DNA from: Weizmannia acidilactici
GTDB taxonomy: Bacteria; Bacillota; Bacilli; Bacillales; Bacillaceae_C
Direction: 5' to 3'
NCBI RefSeq assembly: GCF_008974185.1
Contig: NZ_BKZP01000013.1
Coordinates: forward strand, 1-64,000
Length of the DNA stretch: 64,000 bases
Each line of letters begins with the position of its first letter. The first letter of the stretch is position 1. The translations under genes and the position numbers were made by a program. This document shows positions 8,463 to 17,297 of this stretch, piece after piece. Under the pieces are notes generated by a model, which was not told the origin of the DNA, did not search any database, and saw only the letters and a program-made list of their open reading frames with translations.

Positions 8463-9308
8463 ATGGCGTCAGAATGGTCGGAAAGGGAAAAAACGGTATA
8501 CCGGGAAATTGAAGCGTGGGCAGAAAACTTGGCTGCTGCGGAGGAACGTGGCCGGAAACGGAAAGAGAAATTCGATACGGCTTACGAAAAACTGCCGGAT
8601 GAAATGCTGGAAAAAGTGCACGGAATGTTGGATGCTGTTTTGTTTCAAATATCCTCGTTTGCCGACGGGAACTTGCCGTACGGGCAGGAAATCGAAAAGA
8701 TGTTGTCCGCGGCACGCTTGTTTGACAATTCTGTCTCATGCGTGGCGGATATGCAAAAACTGTCGATTGACCAGCTCGACTATATTGCGGAGCGCCAGCA
8801 ATCAAGATACCACCTGTTATCCTTTGTGCAGGGAGGCTTAAGCGGCACGGGAAAACCGTTGTTAGCAGCAGGGGATGTACTTTTTTTGCTTGTGGCGAAC
8901 TTGCGGGCAGTCCAGCTCACTGCTGCAACTTACGGTTATGAGGCAAAAACGCCTTTTGAGCTGCTTGCGGCGCTTAAAATTATTTTCATGGCAGCTGCCC
9001 CGGAAATGGTGAGATACGCCGTCTGGAAAGAACTGATGGACGAATTGGATGGACGGGAGCAGGATTTCTTTACGGAAAGCGGAAAAATTTTCCACCGTTA
9101 TTTATGGCCGGGGACAATCGGGCATGCCGGCAAACTCGCATTGTTTACGCTCTTGCGCCCAAAAAAGCGGGGCAAAATAAACTGGGCCGGTGCCACTATC
9201 GGTGCGGTATCAAACTATTATTTTTCCAAAAAAGTTGGCGAGTGTGCCAGGAAATATTACCAGTACCGGTTTTTAAAAGATAAACATGAAAAAACCAGCC
9301 CCGCATAG
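8463..9308 (+). CDS. EcsC family protein
   Basis: A 281-residue protein with the layout of the EcsC family (Pfam EcsC): a charged, Glu/Lys-rich N-terminus (WSEREKTVYREIEAW), amphipathic helices, moderately hydrophobic segments in the second half and a basic C-terminus. In B. subtilis EcsC is encoded with the EcsAB ABC transporter, but here the gene stands alone, so its job is unknown. An upstream in-frame extension exists to 8235 but overlaps ackA and lacks a ribosome site. The ATG at 8463 is preceded by GGAAG and lies just below a good -10 box. Confidence 0.75.
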   Translation: MASEWSEREKTVYREIEAWAENLAAAEERGRKRKEKFDTAYEKLPDEMLEKVHGMLDAVLFQISSFADGNLPYGQEIEKMLSAARLFDNSVSCVADMQKLSIDQLDYIAERQQSRYHLLSFVQGGLSGTGKPLLAAGDVLFLLVANLRAVQLTAATYGYEAKTPFELLAALKIIFMAAAPEMVRYAVWKELMDELDGREQDFFTESGKIFHRYLWPGTIGHAGKLALFTLLRPKKRGKINWAGATIGAVSNYYFSKKVGECARKYYQYRFLKDKHEKTSPA

Positions 9309-9321
9309 AGGCTGGTTTTTG
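9289..9321. terminator. Bidirectional terminator between ecsC-like and usp genes
   Basis: AAAAACCAGCC pairs with GGCTGGTTTTT. A-run on the left and T-run on the right allow use from both converging genes. Confidence 0.85.
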
Positions 9322-9324
9322 ACT

Positions 9325-9786
9325 TTAATTTTCTTCTGCTTCTTTGGAAGTCCTGACAACAAGCACATCGCAAGGGGAAGTGCGGACGATATGTTCGGAA
9401 ACGCTTCCGATTAAAAGCCTTTCTACCGCGTTCAAACCAGTTGCGCCGCACACGATCAAATCTGCGTGAATCCTCGGTGCGACATTTTTCGTAATGGCAA
9501 TTTTTGGAGAACCCAGCTGGATGATGGTCTGTACTTTCACGCCTTTTTCCTGGGCACGGTCTTTGTAGTTGTTCAGCAGCTCGTCCCCAAATTTTTCATT
9601 TTGTTCATAAAGGGTTGAATCAATCGGTGTCAGGGTAGCCAGCGCCCGATTATCGACAATATGGACGACAGACAATTCCGCATTGTTCCGTTTGGCAATT
9701 TCAATCGCTTTCATAAATGCCCAGTCGGCTTCTTTGGAACCATCCACTGCTACTAAAATATTACGGTACACCATGGTCATCTTCAT
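9325..9786 (-). CDS. Universal stress protein, UspA family
   Basis: Small cytoplasmic nucleotide-binding protein of 153 residues. The N-terminal strand YRNILVAVDGS and the ATP-binding signature G-2x-G-9x-G-S (GATGLNAVERLLIGS, about residues 114-128) predict ATP binding. Such proteins accumulate under starvation or stress; no specific partner is evident. AAAGGAG precedes two in-frame ATGs, at 9786 and 9780. The second has better spacing, so the true length may be 151. It is convergent with the EcsC-like gene. Confidence 0.9.
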   Translation of the reverse strand: MKMTMVYRNILVAVDGSKEADWAFMKAIEIAKRNNAELSVVHIVDNRALATLTPIDSTLYEQNEKFGDELLNNYKDRAQEKGVKVQTIIQLGSPKIAITKNVAPRIHADLIVCGATGLNAVERLLIGSVSEHIVRTSPCDVLVVRTSKEAEEN

Positions 9787-9917
9787 TCATCTCCTTTATA
9801 TTACTGCCTAATCTCTCTATCTTTATTTTACTAGAAATTGCTGGATTTGTGTGTGGAAAAATTTCAAACAATAACAGCTTGTAAACAAATTTTTTTGACA
9901 AAGCGAAAGGGGGAAAA

Positions 9918-10064
9918 ATGGCGAACCGTGGCAGATCAGTTCAAAAGCGGGATGAAGTGGAGGGTGTTGTACGGAAAATCATGGAAGCGTACAAAAGCGG
10001 GCCAGCAGAAGAAAGAAAGAACAGAGCAGTTCCAAAAACAGTTTTGAAATATAATGAATATTGA
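9918..10064 (+). CDS. Small basic protein, 48 residues, unknown
   Basis: The ORF starts MANRGRSVQKRDEVEGVV and ends VLKYNEY; it is strongly hydrophilic and lysine/arginine-rich. The ATG is preceded by AAAGGGGG with normal spacing, and codon use resembles neighbouring genes. I do not recognise a family. A GC-rich hairpin follows its stop. An overlapping 69-residue frame (9838-10047) lacks a ribosome site and was not chosen. It lies between usp and ald, a spacer where I would not otherwise expect a ribosome site of this strength. Confidence 0.5.
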   Translation: MANRGRSVQKRDEVEGVVRKIMEAYKSGPAEERKNRAVPKTVLKYNEY

Positions 10065-10071
10065 ATGTTTA

Positions 10072-10094
10072 CCGCCCGGCCTGAGCCGTGGCGG
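10072..10094 (+). promoter_or_regulatory. GC-rich hairpin after the 48-aa ORF
   Basis: CCGCC-CGGC pairs with GCCG-T-GGCGG (one bulged T) around loop CTGA. No T-run follows, so it is a weak terminator at best. Confidence 0.4.
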
Positions 10095-10142
10095 CGGGAT
10101 ACAGAAAAATTGCAAAAAAATATGGGAAAAACGGAGAAATTT

Positions 10143-10151
10143 TGTTACACT
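10143..10151 (+). promoter_or_regulatory. Extended -10 of the ald promoter
   Basis: TGTTACACT fits an extended -10 (TGn-TACACT) about 115 bases before ald, leaving a leader that contains two strong ribosome-site-like sequences (10205-10212 and 10252-10257). Confidence 0.4.
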
Positions 10152-10265
10152 ATAGATGTTTAAGAAAATTTCTAGTAGTTCGATATATTTTCTTACAATA
10201 ACAAAAGGAGGGAAAGTTACTGCTGTTTTTATTTATAACACACGAATAAAAGGAGGATTTTTTTC

Positions 10266-11381
10266 ATGCGGATTGGTGTGCCAAAAGAAATTAAAAACAA
10301 TGAAAGCCGTGTAGCGATGACCCCTGCCGGTGTGGTAACTTTAACAAAAGCGGGGCATGAAGTGTTTATCGAAAAAAATGCAGGCCTCGCTTCGGGATTC
10401 AGCGACGAAGAATATGTGAAAGCCGGCGCGCATATTGTGGAGACCGCAGAAGATGCCTGGTCGTTTGATATGGTCATGAAGGTGAAAGAACCGGTGGAAA
10501 GCGAGTACCGGTATTTCCGTGAAGGCCTGATCCTATTTACATATCTGCATCTTGCCGCAGCGCCGGGGCTGACGGAAGAACTAACGAAAAACAAAGTGAT
10601 TGGCATTGCTTATGAGACTGTGCAGCTTCCAAACGGTTCGCTTCCTTTGCTGACGCCGATGAGCGAAGTCGCAGGCAGAATGGCACCGCAGATTGGTGCG
10701 CAATTCCTTGAAAAAAATAATGGCGGGAAAGGGATTTTGCTTTCCGGCGTCCCTGGTGTGAGAAGGGGAAAGATTGCCATTATCGGCGGCGGGGTTGCCG
10801 GGACAAATGCGGCAAAAGTGGCGGTCGGCCTAGGTGCGGGTGTAACGGTTGTGGAATTAAATCCGGACCGCCTGCGCCAGCTTGACGATATTTTCGGCAG
10901 TGAAATTACGACGCTGATGTCCAATCCGTACAATATTGCGGAAGCGGTAAAAGAAGCTGACCTCGTCATCGGTTCTGTCCTTATTCCGGGCGCGAAAACG
11001 CCTAAACTGGTGACGGAAGAGATGGTCAAATCGATGCAGCCCGGTTCGGTTATTGTGGATATTGCCGTCGACCAGGGCGGCAGCTTTGAAACAACCGATC
11101 ATGCGACAACACATGACGACCCTGTTTATATCAAACATGATGTTGTCCATTATGCGGTGGCCAACATCCCGGGCGCGGTTGCCCGTACATCTACCATCGC
11201 ACTCACCAATGTGACTGTTCCGTATGCGGTCGAAATTGCAAATAAAGGGTATAAGGCTGCGGTTTTGGAAAATGAAGCGCTGTTAAAAGGCGTCAATACG
11301 CTGGAAGGGCAGGTCACTTATAAAGCGGTGGCCTACTCGCTCAACTTGCCGTATGTGGAAGTGAAATCCATCTTAAAATAA
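10266..11381 (+). CDS. ald: Alanine dehydrogenase
   Basis: NAD-dependent oxidative deamination of L-alanine to pyruvate and ammonia; in bacilli it serves alanine use and sporulation. Length 371, usual for the family. Substrate residues K74 (MKVKEP) and H95 (TYLHLA) are present, with the NAD-binding Rossmann glycines in [17 protein letters not shown] (about residues 168-184) and the catalytic aspartate in VDIAVDQGG near residue 269. AAAGGAGG precedes the ATG. The leader is long and a bidirectional terminator follows. Confidence 0.96.
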   Translation: MRIGVPKEIKNNESRVAMTPAGVVTLTKAGHEVFIEKNAGLASGFSDEEYVKAGAHIVETAEDAWSFDMVMKVKEPVESEYRYFREGLILFTYLHLAAAPGLTEELTKNKVIGIAYETVQLPNGSLPLLTPMSEVAGRMAPQIGAQFLEKNNGGKGILLSGVPGVRRGKIAIIGGGVAGTNAAKVAVGLGAGVTVVELNPDRLRQLDDIFGSEITTLMSNPYNIAEAVKEADLVIGSVLIPGAKTPKLVTEEMVKSMQPGSVIVDIAVDQGGSFETTDHATTHDDPVYIKHDVVHYAVANIPGAVARTSTIALTNVTVPYAVEIANKGYKAAVLENEALLKGVNTLEGQVTYKAVAYSLNLPYVEVKSILK

Positions 11382-11450
11382 GGTATCATGCCCGGCTTCC
11401 GTTGATGTATGCCAATTGCTGCATTCAGCTGGCGGAGCTTGAACCATTGA

Positions 11451-11488
11451 AAAAAGCACAAGCGGCGAGGTGCCCGCTTGTGCTTTTT
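11451..11488. terminator. Bidirectional terminator between ald and the Xaa-Pro peptidase
   Basis: AAAAAGCACAAGCGG pairs perfectly with CCGCTTGTGCTTTTT. Confidence 0.9.
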
Positions 11489-11492
11489 CCCT

Positions 11493-12596
11493 TTATACAT
11501 ATTGCAGCATTTTCGGATATTTTGTCAGTACTTCGGCGCCGTTTTCCGTGATGCAAACATCATCTTCAATACGCACGCCGGCAACACCCGGTACATAAAT
11601 CCCCGGTTCGATCGTGAATACCATGCCTTCCTGCAGCACGAGTTCATTTGTAATGGTTACGGACGGGTATTCGTGGATGCTGATGCCGAGCCCGTGCCCG
11701 AGCCGGTGTGTAAAATATTCGCCGTAGCCGGCATCATGAATAATGCTGCGCGCAATCTGGTCGAGTTCTTTTGCTTTCACGCCCGGTTTTGCCGCTTTTA
11801 CTGCCGCTTCTTCTGCTTTTAACACCGTTTCGTAAATACGGATTTGCTCTTCGTTAAGTTCCCCGAAAGCAACGGTCCGCGTAATATCGGAGCAATAGCC
11901 TTTATGGACAACACCGAGGTCAAAAAGGATCAAGTTTCCTTTTTCAATTTTGTTCAAACCGGGCACGCCATGCGGGGAGGCTGCCTTAGCGCCCGCCAAT
12001 ACGGTGGTGGCAAAGCTCATTTCGGAAATGCCTTTTTGCTTCATCGCATATTCAATGGCCGCCACGATTTCAAGTTCGGTTTTTCCTTCTTTGATCTCAT
12101 GGATACCTGTTTCTACGGCCAAATCGGCAAAAGCGGCTGCTTCCCTCAAAATCTGCCGCTCTTTTTTATCTTTGATGAGGCGCATTGTCCGCAGCTTTTC
12201 TTCTGCTGCAACAAATGTTGCACCGCTGAACCTCTGCTTGAGCGCTTCGTACCGTTCCACATTCAAATGCTCTTTTTCAATTGCAAACGTATGTACATCC
12301 TTGATCCGCCCGTGCACTTTTTTGGCAAACAAATCCCACGGGTTATCTGTATCCCGGATGTCAAGAATGTCATATTCCCAGCCGGCGTTTTTGGCATCAT
12401 TTTTTTCCATCGCAGGACAGACAAGAAACGGTTCTTTTTCCCGGAAAACGGCAACGCCGAGCAGCCGTTCATGCGGATCGCTGCGGAAGCCGCTTAAGTA
12501 AAAGACATTATCGGTTGAAGTAATGAAGGCGGCATCGATATTTTCCACATTCAGCCATTCCATCAGTTGTGTTAAACGCTGATTCATTTTGTTCAT
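11493..12596 (-). CDS. M24 family Xaa-Pro peptidase
   Basis: Cytoplasmic metallopeptidase that cleaves X-Pro bonds (aminopeptidase P or prolidase type). Its 367 residues comprise a creatinase-like N-terminal domain and the pita-bread catalytic domain. The dinuclear metal ligands are visible: two aspartates in FDLGVVHKGYCSDITR, the histidine in HRLGHGLGISIHEYP, glutamate in FTIEPGIY and glutamate in VRIEDDV. It resembles B. subtilis YkvY/YqhT-like proteins; dipeptidase versus aminopeptidase cannot be decided. The ATG is preceded by AGGAGATGAAC. It is divergent from the ytkL-like gene. Confidence 0.9.
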   Translation of the reverse strand: MNKMNQRLTQLMEWLNVENIDAAFITSTDNVFYLSGFRSDPHERLLGVAVFREKEPFLVCPAMEKNDAKNAGWEYDILDIRDTDNPWDLFAKKVHGRIKDVHTFAIEKEHLNVERYEALKQRFSGATFVAAEEKLRTMRLIKDKKERQILREAAAFADLAVETGIHEIKEGKTELEIVAAIEYAMKQKGISEMSFATTVLAGAKAASPHGVPGLNKIEKGNLILFDLGVVHKGYCSDITRTVAFGELNEEQIRIYETVLKAEEAAVKAAKPGVKAKELDQIARSIIHDAGYGEYFTHRLGHGLGISIHEYPSVTITNELVLQEGMVFTIEPGIYVPGVAGVRIEDDVCITENGAEVLTKYPKMLQYV

Positions 12597-12728
12597 CTCC
12601 TCCGTAAGACTATTACCAGCATAGCAAAAAACTGGATAGGATGCTATACACGGATGCTTCAGGCAGGATTTACGGCTTCAAAAAAGAATATAATGGAAGT
12701 GGACAAACTTTAAAAGGAGTGGAGACAC

Positions 12729-13412
12729 ATGAAAGTTTCTTTTCACGGCCATTCTATTGTAAAAGTGGAAGCGGGCGGGAAAACGATTTTGTTTGACCCG
12801 TTTATTACCGGCAACAGCCAAACCGATTTGAAAGTGGAAGAAGAGAGTCCGGATGTCATCATTTTGACCCACGGGCACGGCGACCATATCGGCGACACCG
12901 AGGCACTTGCCAAGAAAAAGAATGCGCTCGTCATCGCCAATAATGAAATTGCCCGTTATTTAGGATGGAAAGGGTTGAACACGCATCCGCTCCATATCGG
13001 CGGATCGTACCAATTTGATTTTGGAAGGGTGAAACTGACGCAGGCTTTCCACGGCTCGGCGGTTGAGGATGACGACAAGAAGGAAATGATATATCTCGGG
13101 ATGCCGACAGGGGTGCTTTTGATGGCGGAAGGCAAAACGATTTACCATGCCGGGGATACCGGCCTGTTCTCCGATATGAAGTTAATCGGTGAAAGGCACC
13201 CGATCGACATTGCTTTTCTTCCGATTGGCGACAATTTCACGATGGGGCCAGAAGATGCGGCGGTTGCGGCTAAATTTTTGCAGGCGAAAACAGTCGTGCC
13301 GATCCATTACAACACGTTCCCGCTCATTCAGCAGGATCCGCAGAAATTCATTGATTTGCTCGACGGCCAAAACGGTAAAATTATGAAAGCCGGGGATGCG
13401 ATCGAGTTATAA
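12729..13412 (+). CDS. ytkL: UPF0173 metal-dependent hydrolase, YtkL-like
   Basis: A 227-residue metallo-beta-lactamase-fold protein. The zinc-binding signature [10 protein letters not shown] lies at about residues 49-58; further histidines are in YHAGDTG and [10 protein letters not shown]. The conserved UPF0173 start MKVSFHGHS is present. Substrate unknown. AAAGGAGTGG precedes the ATG. In B. subtilis ytkL is close to ytoI, as here. A terminator follows, so the unit is probably monocistronic. Confidence 0.92.
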   Translation: MKVSFHGHSIVKVEAGGKTILFDPFITGNSQTDLKVEEESPDVIILTHGHGDHIGDTEALAKKKNALVIANNEIARYLGWKGLNTHPLHIGGSYQFDFGRVKLTQAFHGSAVEDDDKKEMIYLGMPTGVLLMAEGKTIYHAGDTGLFSDMKLIGERHPIDIAFLPIGDNFTMGPEDAAVAAKFLQAKTVVPIHYNTFPLIQQDPQKFIDLLDGQNGKIMKAGDAIEL

Positions 13413-13418
13413 TTTTCA

Positions 13419-13464
13419 AAAAGCTTTCCATTGCACAATCATCCTGTGCAGGGAGAGCTTTTTT
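13419..13464 (+). terminator. Intrinsic terminator after ytkL
   Basis: AAGCTTTCC pairs with GGAGAGCTT (one wobble), with an inner TGCACA/TGTGCA stem and a terminal T-run. Confidence 0.75.
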
Positions 13465-13481
13465 GTTGCGGTGCATATTGC

Positions 13482-13510
13482 TTGCTGAAAATTTATTTCA
13501 TTTATATAAT
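13482..13510 (+). promoter_or_regulatory. Vegetative promoter of the azoreductase gene
   Basis: TTGCTG at 13482-13487 and TATAAT at 13505-13510 with 17-base spacing. Confidence 0.7.
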
Positions 13511-13583
13511 GTCTTTGTGTTTTTCGCCGATCATACTTATCATCCGTTCGGCTTAAATATTTGGACATCAGGAGGAAATATAA

Positions 13584-14210
13584 ATGGCGGATGTTTTATT
13601 CATCAAAGCAAATGACCGCAGCGCGGACCAATCTGTAACAGTAAAAATGTATGAAACATTTTTAAAGACATATAAAGAAGCCAATCCAAATGATCAAATC
13701 ACGGAACTAGACTTATTTAAGGAAGAACTCCCGTATTACGGAAATACTGCAATTATGGGCCTTTTTAAACAGGGCCAGGGACTTGCACAGACTCCGGAAG
13801 AAAAGAAAATGGCGGAACTTGTCGGCCGTTATTTGGATCAGTTTTTAGCGGCCGATAAGGTCGTTATGGCTTTTCCAATGTGGAACTTCACCGTGCCGGC
13901 GCCGATGATTACTTATATTTCTTATTTGGCGCAAGCAGGCAAAACATTTAAGTATACAGCTGAAGGCCCGGTTGGTTTAGTAGGGGATAAAAAGATCGCG
14001 CTTCTTAGTGCGCGCGGCGGCATCTATTCTGTTGCACCGGCCAGCAGCGCTGAAATGGCAATGAATTATGTTAAAAATATACTGAATTGGTGGGGAATCC
14101 AAAATCCGGTAGAAATCATTATCGAAGGGCATAATCAATTTCCTGAGAAATCCGCCCAAATTATCGCGGACGGTTTAGAGGCGACAACAAAAGCAGCTGC
14201 ACAGTTTTAA
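13584..14210 (+). CDS. FMN-dependent NADH azoreductase, AzoR/AzoA family
   Basis: Flavodoxin-like quinone/azo reductase of 208 residues, a cytoplasmic homodimer in the family that reduces quinones and azo compounds using NADH. Features are the N-terminal FMN phosphate-binding segment (IKANDRSADQSVT), the FMN-binding PMWNFTVPAP (about residues 98-107) and the SARGGIYS loop. AGGAGG precedes the ATG. A likely role is quinone or thiol-stress detoxification. It has its own promoter and terminator, and is an addition compared with the B. subtilis order. Confidence 0.9.
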   Translation: MADVLFIKANDRSADQSVTVKMYETFLKTYKEANPNDQITELDLFKEELPYYGNTAIMGLFKQGQGLAQTPEEKKMAELVGRYLDQFLAADKVVMAFPMWNFTVPAPMITYISYLAQAGKTFKYTAEGPVGLVGDKKIALLSARGGIYSVAPASSAEMAMNYVKNILNWWGIQNPVEIIIEGHNQFPEKSAQIIADGLEATTKAAAQF

Positions 14211-14216
14211 CTGGCA

Positions 14217-14292
14217 GCCGGGCATTTTTTCGGCGGTTTGCGGGCGCTGAAGCTGCGGCGGTTAACCGTTGAAGGCAATGCCCGGCTTTTTT
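14217..14292 (+). terminator. Intrinsic terminator after the azoreductase gene
   Basis: GCCGGGCATT pairs with AATGCCCGGC across a GC-rich inner region, followed by TTTTTT. Confidence 0.8.
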
Positions 14293-14432
14293 GTTGTGAA
14301 GGAAAAGTACTGCATTGCGATTCAACCCTTTTTCCATCTATAATAGAAATATATACGTATAATCTGCCTAAAAAGATACATAAGGATTTACGATAAAGCG
14401 GGACAAATACGAAAAGAAAGAGGGTGAAGCGT

Positions 14433-15749
14433 TTGGCAACGAAGCATGAACAGATCCTGCAGTACATCAATCAGCTTCCGATCGGGGAAAAAATATCGGT
14501 CCGCCAGATTGCCAAAGCTTTAAATGTGAGCGAAGGGACCGCATACCGCGCGATTAAAGATGCCGAAATCAAAGGGTATGTCAGCACGATTGAACGGGTC
14601 GGCACCATCCGGATTGAACAGAAGAAAAAAGAAAACATAGAAAAACTCACATTCTCGGAAGTGGTGAATATCATTGACGGACAAGTGCTGGGCGGAAGAT
14701 CCGGGCTGCATAAAACCCTCACAAAATTCGTGATCGGTGCAATGGAGCTTGAAGCGATGTCAAAGTACACGGAAGCAGGCAGTTTATTAATTGTCGGGAA
14801 CCGTGTGGACGCGCATGAACTGGCTTTAAGAACGGGAGCCGCCGTCCTGATTACCGGCGGATTCGATACGGAAGAATATGTGAAGAAAATTGCAGACGAA
14901 AAAGCCCTGCCGATTATTTCGACAAGTTATGATACGTTTACGGTTGCGACGATGATCAACCGGGCTGTGTATGATCAGCTGATTAAAAAGGAAATTATTT
15001 TAGTCGAAGATATTTTAACGCCCATTGAAAGAACGGCTTATTTATATACGACAGACACCGTCCAGGACTGGTACCGGAAAAAGAGGGAAACGGAGCATTC
15101 GCGGTTTCCCGTGGTCGACCGCAATTTAAAAGTTGTCGGCATCATCACAGCGAAGGATATTATGGAAACCGACAACAGCTTAAGCATTGAAAAAGTCATG
15201 ACGAAAAACCCGATTACGGTCGGCGAAAAAACGAGCGTTACATCGGTTGCACATATGATGATTTGGGAAGGAATTGAAATTTTGCCGGTTGTGGATGATT
15301 TTAACCGGCTGAAAGGGATCGTCAGCCGTCAGGATGTGTTAAAAGAACTGCAAATGACACAAAGGCAGCCGCAGGTCGGGGAAACCATCGACAATATTGT
15401 GACAACGCAGCTGGATGCCTCTTCCTCCAAAACGGAAGATCCGGACAATTACCAGTTTGAAGTGACGCCGCAAATGACGAACCCGTTGGGGACGATTTCA
15501 TACGGCGTTTTCACCACGCTCGTCTACGAAGTGGCCAATCGGTTTTTACGCTCGCGAAAAAAAGGCGATATCATCATTGAAAGTTTGACCATCTATTTTA
15601 TCAAACCGGTCCAACTGGAAAGCACCATCCAGGTTGTCCCGAAAATTTTGGACTCCGGCCGGAAATTTGCCAAAATCGATGTTGAAGTCTTCAGCCGCGG
15701 CAGCCTTGTCGGCAAAGCTCTGCTCATGTGCCAGCTCATTGAAAGGTAA
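14433..15749 (+). CDS. ytoI: DRTGG/CBS domain regulatory protein YtoI
   Basis: A multidomain protein of about 438 residues: an N-terminal winged-helix segment (ISVRQIAKALNVSEGTAYRA), a DRTGG domain, a pair of CBS domains (FPVVDRNLKVVGIIT and ILPVVDDFNRLKGIV) and a C-terminal hotdog-like thioesterase domain (NPLGTISYGVFTTLVYE). CBS pairs usually sense adenosine nucleotides; the output is unknown. The TTG at 14433 has an AAAGAGGG at better spacing than the in-frame GTG at 14424, and MATKHEQIL fits the family start. Its position next to ytpI and nrnA matches B. subtilis. Confidence 0.87.
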   Translation: MATKHEQILQYINQLPIGEKISVRQIAKALNVSEGTAYRAIKDAEIKGYVSTIERVGTIRIEQKKKENIEKLTFSEVVNIIDGQVLGGRSGLHKTLTKFVIGAMELEAMSKYTEAGSLLIVGNRVDAHELALRTGAAVLITGGFDTEEYVKKIADEKALPIISTSYDTFTVATMINRAVYDQLIKKEIILVEDILTPIERTAYLYTTDTVQDWYRKKRETEHSRFPVVDRNLKVVGIITAKDIMETDNSLSIEKVMTKNPITVGEKTSVTSVAHMMIWEGIEILPVVDDFNRLKGIVSRQDVLKELQMTQRQPQVGETIDNIVTTQLDASSSKTEDPDNYQFEVTPQMTNPLGTISYGVFTTLVYEVANRFLRSRKKGDIIIESLTIYFIKPVQLESTIQVVPKILDSGRKFAKIDVEVFSRGSLVGKALLMCQLIER

Positions 15750-15751
15750 TA

Positions 15752-15900
15752 AGAAAGCGTAGGGCGCTCGCTTATTGGAGTAAGAACTTCCGAGCCCCCG
15801 AACTGAGATAAAGGAAACACGGCGAGGGAGCGGGAAATTCACTAGCCGATAGCGCCATGAGCTGGGCTAAAGAAAAGCGTAGGGCGGCCTTCATCCGGCC
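15752..15900. repeat. Extragenic repeat cluster between ytoI and ytpI
   Basis: Two copies of an AAGCGTAGGGCG motif (15755 and 15872), related to AAAGCGGAGGCGCTCG at 5.4 kb, flank a stretch holding GAGCCCCCGAACTGAGATAA and GAGCGGGAAATTCACTAG. The second copy ends GGCCTCCGCTCATT. It resembles degenerate copies of Bacillus intergenic repeats. The two converging genes have no other obvious terminator here. Confidence 0.5.
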
Positions 15901-15905
15901 TCCGC

Positions 15906-16214
15906 TCATTGCGCGGAACGGATCCCATTTTTTTCTTTTTCCATATACGGCCCGTAAAAGCGCAATCTTTTATAGCCGCCGGAAACATTAAAGAGCCCGA
16001 GCGCCATAAAAACAGAAGCAATGACGTATGTGATGCCGGTATGATACAAAAAGAGCTCGTTTAAGCCGAACAGGAAGATAAAGGATCCGAGCGCCATATT
16101 GGCTTTTGCGGAAACATACTTTTTTTCAATTGTCAAAGGGGTGCGCACATATTTTATTTTAAAATAAATGTAGAAACAAAGGGACGCAAAAATCAGGGCA
16201 GCAAGCAGCGGCAT
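15906..16214 (-). CDS. ytpI: YtpI family membrane protein
   Basis: A 102-residue protein with three hydrophobic helices (about residues 2-17, 43-58 and 62-82), matching the small YtpI family found next to ytoI in bacilli. Function unknown. A perfect GGAGGT precedes the ATG on the minus strand. It is divergent from nrnA and convergent with ytoI. Confidence 0.82.
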   Translation of the reverse strand: MPLLAALIFASLCFYIYFKIKYVRTPLTIEKKYVSAKANMALGSFIFLFGLNELFLYHTGITYVIASVFMALGLFNVSGGYKRLRFYGPYMEKEKNGIRSAQ

Positions 16215-16312
16215 GAATCCACCTCCGAAAAAATACTGTCAGTATTTTTCTTCTATTTTATAAAATTGAAAAAGAGAATTCCATACAAAACTGTCAGGAA
16301 ATGAGGAAGAAG

Positions 16313-17251
16313 ATGAAATCAGAAATTTTATACACCATCCAGCAGTATGAAACGATCATTGTTCACCGCCATGTGCGCCCGGATCCGGATGCTTACGGAT
16401 CCCAGGGGGGCCTTGCGGAAATATTGAAAGCATCTTTTCCAGATAAAAAGATTTATCTGGCCGGGGACAATGAACCAGGCCTTGCCTATTTAAACAGGAT
16501 GGACAATATCCCTGACGAAACATACCGGGGGGCGCTCGTGATTGTCTGCGATACTGCAAACCGGGAGCGGATCAGCGATCAACGTTACAATCTCGGGGAA
16601 AAATTGATCAAAATCGACCATCACCCGAACCATGATGCATATGGCGACCTCCAGTGGGTGGATGAAGAAGCATCGTCGGTCAGCGAAATGATTTACGAGT
16701 TTTATTTGTCCGGAAAAGAGAAGGGGCTACGCATGACGGATGCAGCGGCAAGGCTCATTTTTGCCGGTATTGTGGGCGATACCGGAAGATTTTTATACCC
16801 GAGCGCGACCGAAAAAACATTTGATTACGCTGGGGAGCTGATCCGTTATAATTTTGACCGGACGGCGCTTTTCAACCAGATGTATGAGGTCGAGCCGGAT
16901 GTCATCAAGCTTCAGGGGTATATCTACCAAAATCTTGAGATCCTCGAACATGGCGCGGCAGTCGTGGTGCTGAAAAAAGATTTGATCCAAAAATTCGGGG
17001 TGCCGCCGCGGGATGCTTCTCAGCTGGTCAGCACACTTGGGGACATAAAAGGACTGAAGGCGTGGTGCTTCTTTATTGAAGAAGACGACCAAATCCGGCT
17101 CCGGTTCCGTTCCAAGGGCCCTGTGATCAATGAGCTAGCCCGCAAGTATAACGGCGGCGGCCATCCGCTTGCGGCGGGTGCAACCGTATATTCGTGGGAT
17201 GTGGTCGAAGCCGTGAAGCAGGATTTGATCCAACTGTGCAAAGAAGGCTAG
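16313..17251 (+). CDS. nrnA: Bifunctional oligoribonuclease/pAp phosphatase NrnA
   Basis: DHH/DHHA1 phosphoesterase that degrades 2-5 nt RNAs to mononucleotides and dephosphorylates 3'-phosphoadenosine 5'-phosphate. With this start it has 312 residues. Metal-binding motifs are HRHVRPDPDA (about residues 18-27), a central aspartate in VIVCDTA, and DHHPNHDA (102-109). The DHHA1 substrate motif GGGHPLAAGA is near the C-terminus. An in-frame ATG at 16301 gives four more residues; the ATG at 16313 follows AGGAAG and matches the family N-terminus. Confidence 0.93.
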   Translation: MKSEILYTIQQYETIIVHRHVRPDPDAYGSQGGLAEILKASFPDKKIYLAGDNEPGLAYLNRMDNIPDETYRGALVIVCDTANRERISDQRYNLGEKLIKIDHHPNHDAYGDLQWVDEEASSVSEMIYEFYLSGKEKGLRMTDAAARLIFAGIVGDTGRFLYPSATEKTFDYAGELIRYNFDRTALFNQMYEVEPDVIKLQGYIYQNLEILEHGAAVVVLKKDLIQKFGVPPRDASQLVSTLGDIKGLKAWCFFIEEDDQIRLRFRSKGPVINELARKYNGGGHPLAAGATVYSWDVVEAVKQDLIQLCKEG

Positions 17252-17256
17252 AAAAG

Positions 17257-17297
17257 AAGGCAGATACGGTGGAATGCTGTTCTGCCTTTCCTTTTAA
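17257..17297. terminator. Bidirectional terminator between nrnA and ytrI
   Basis: AAGGCAGA pairs with TCTGCCTT; A-rich left flank and T-rich right flank. Confidence 0.6.

Noticed and set aside
11844-12497. 217-residue plus-strand reading frame
   Set aside because: Antisense to the M24 peptidase whose metal ligands are all present on the other strand.
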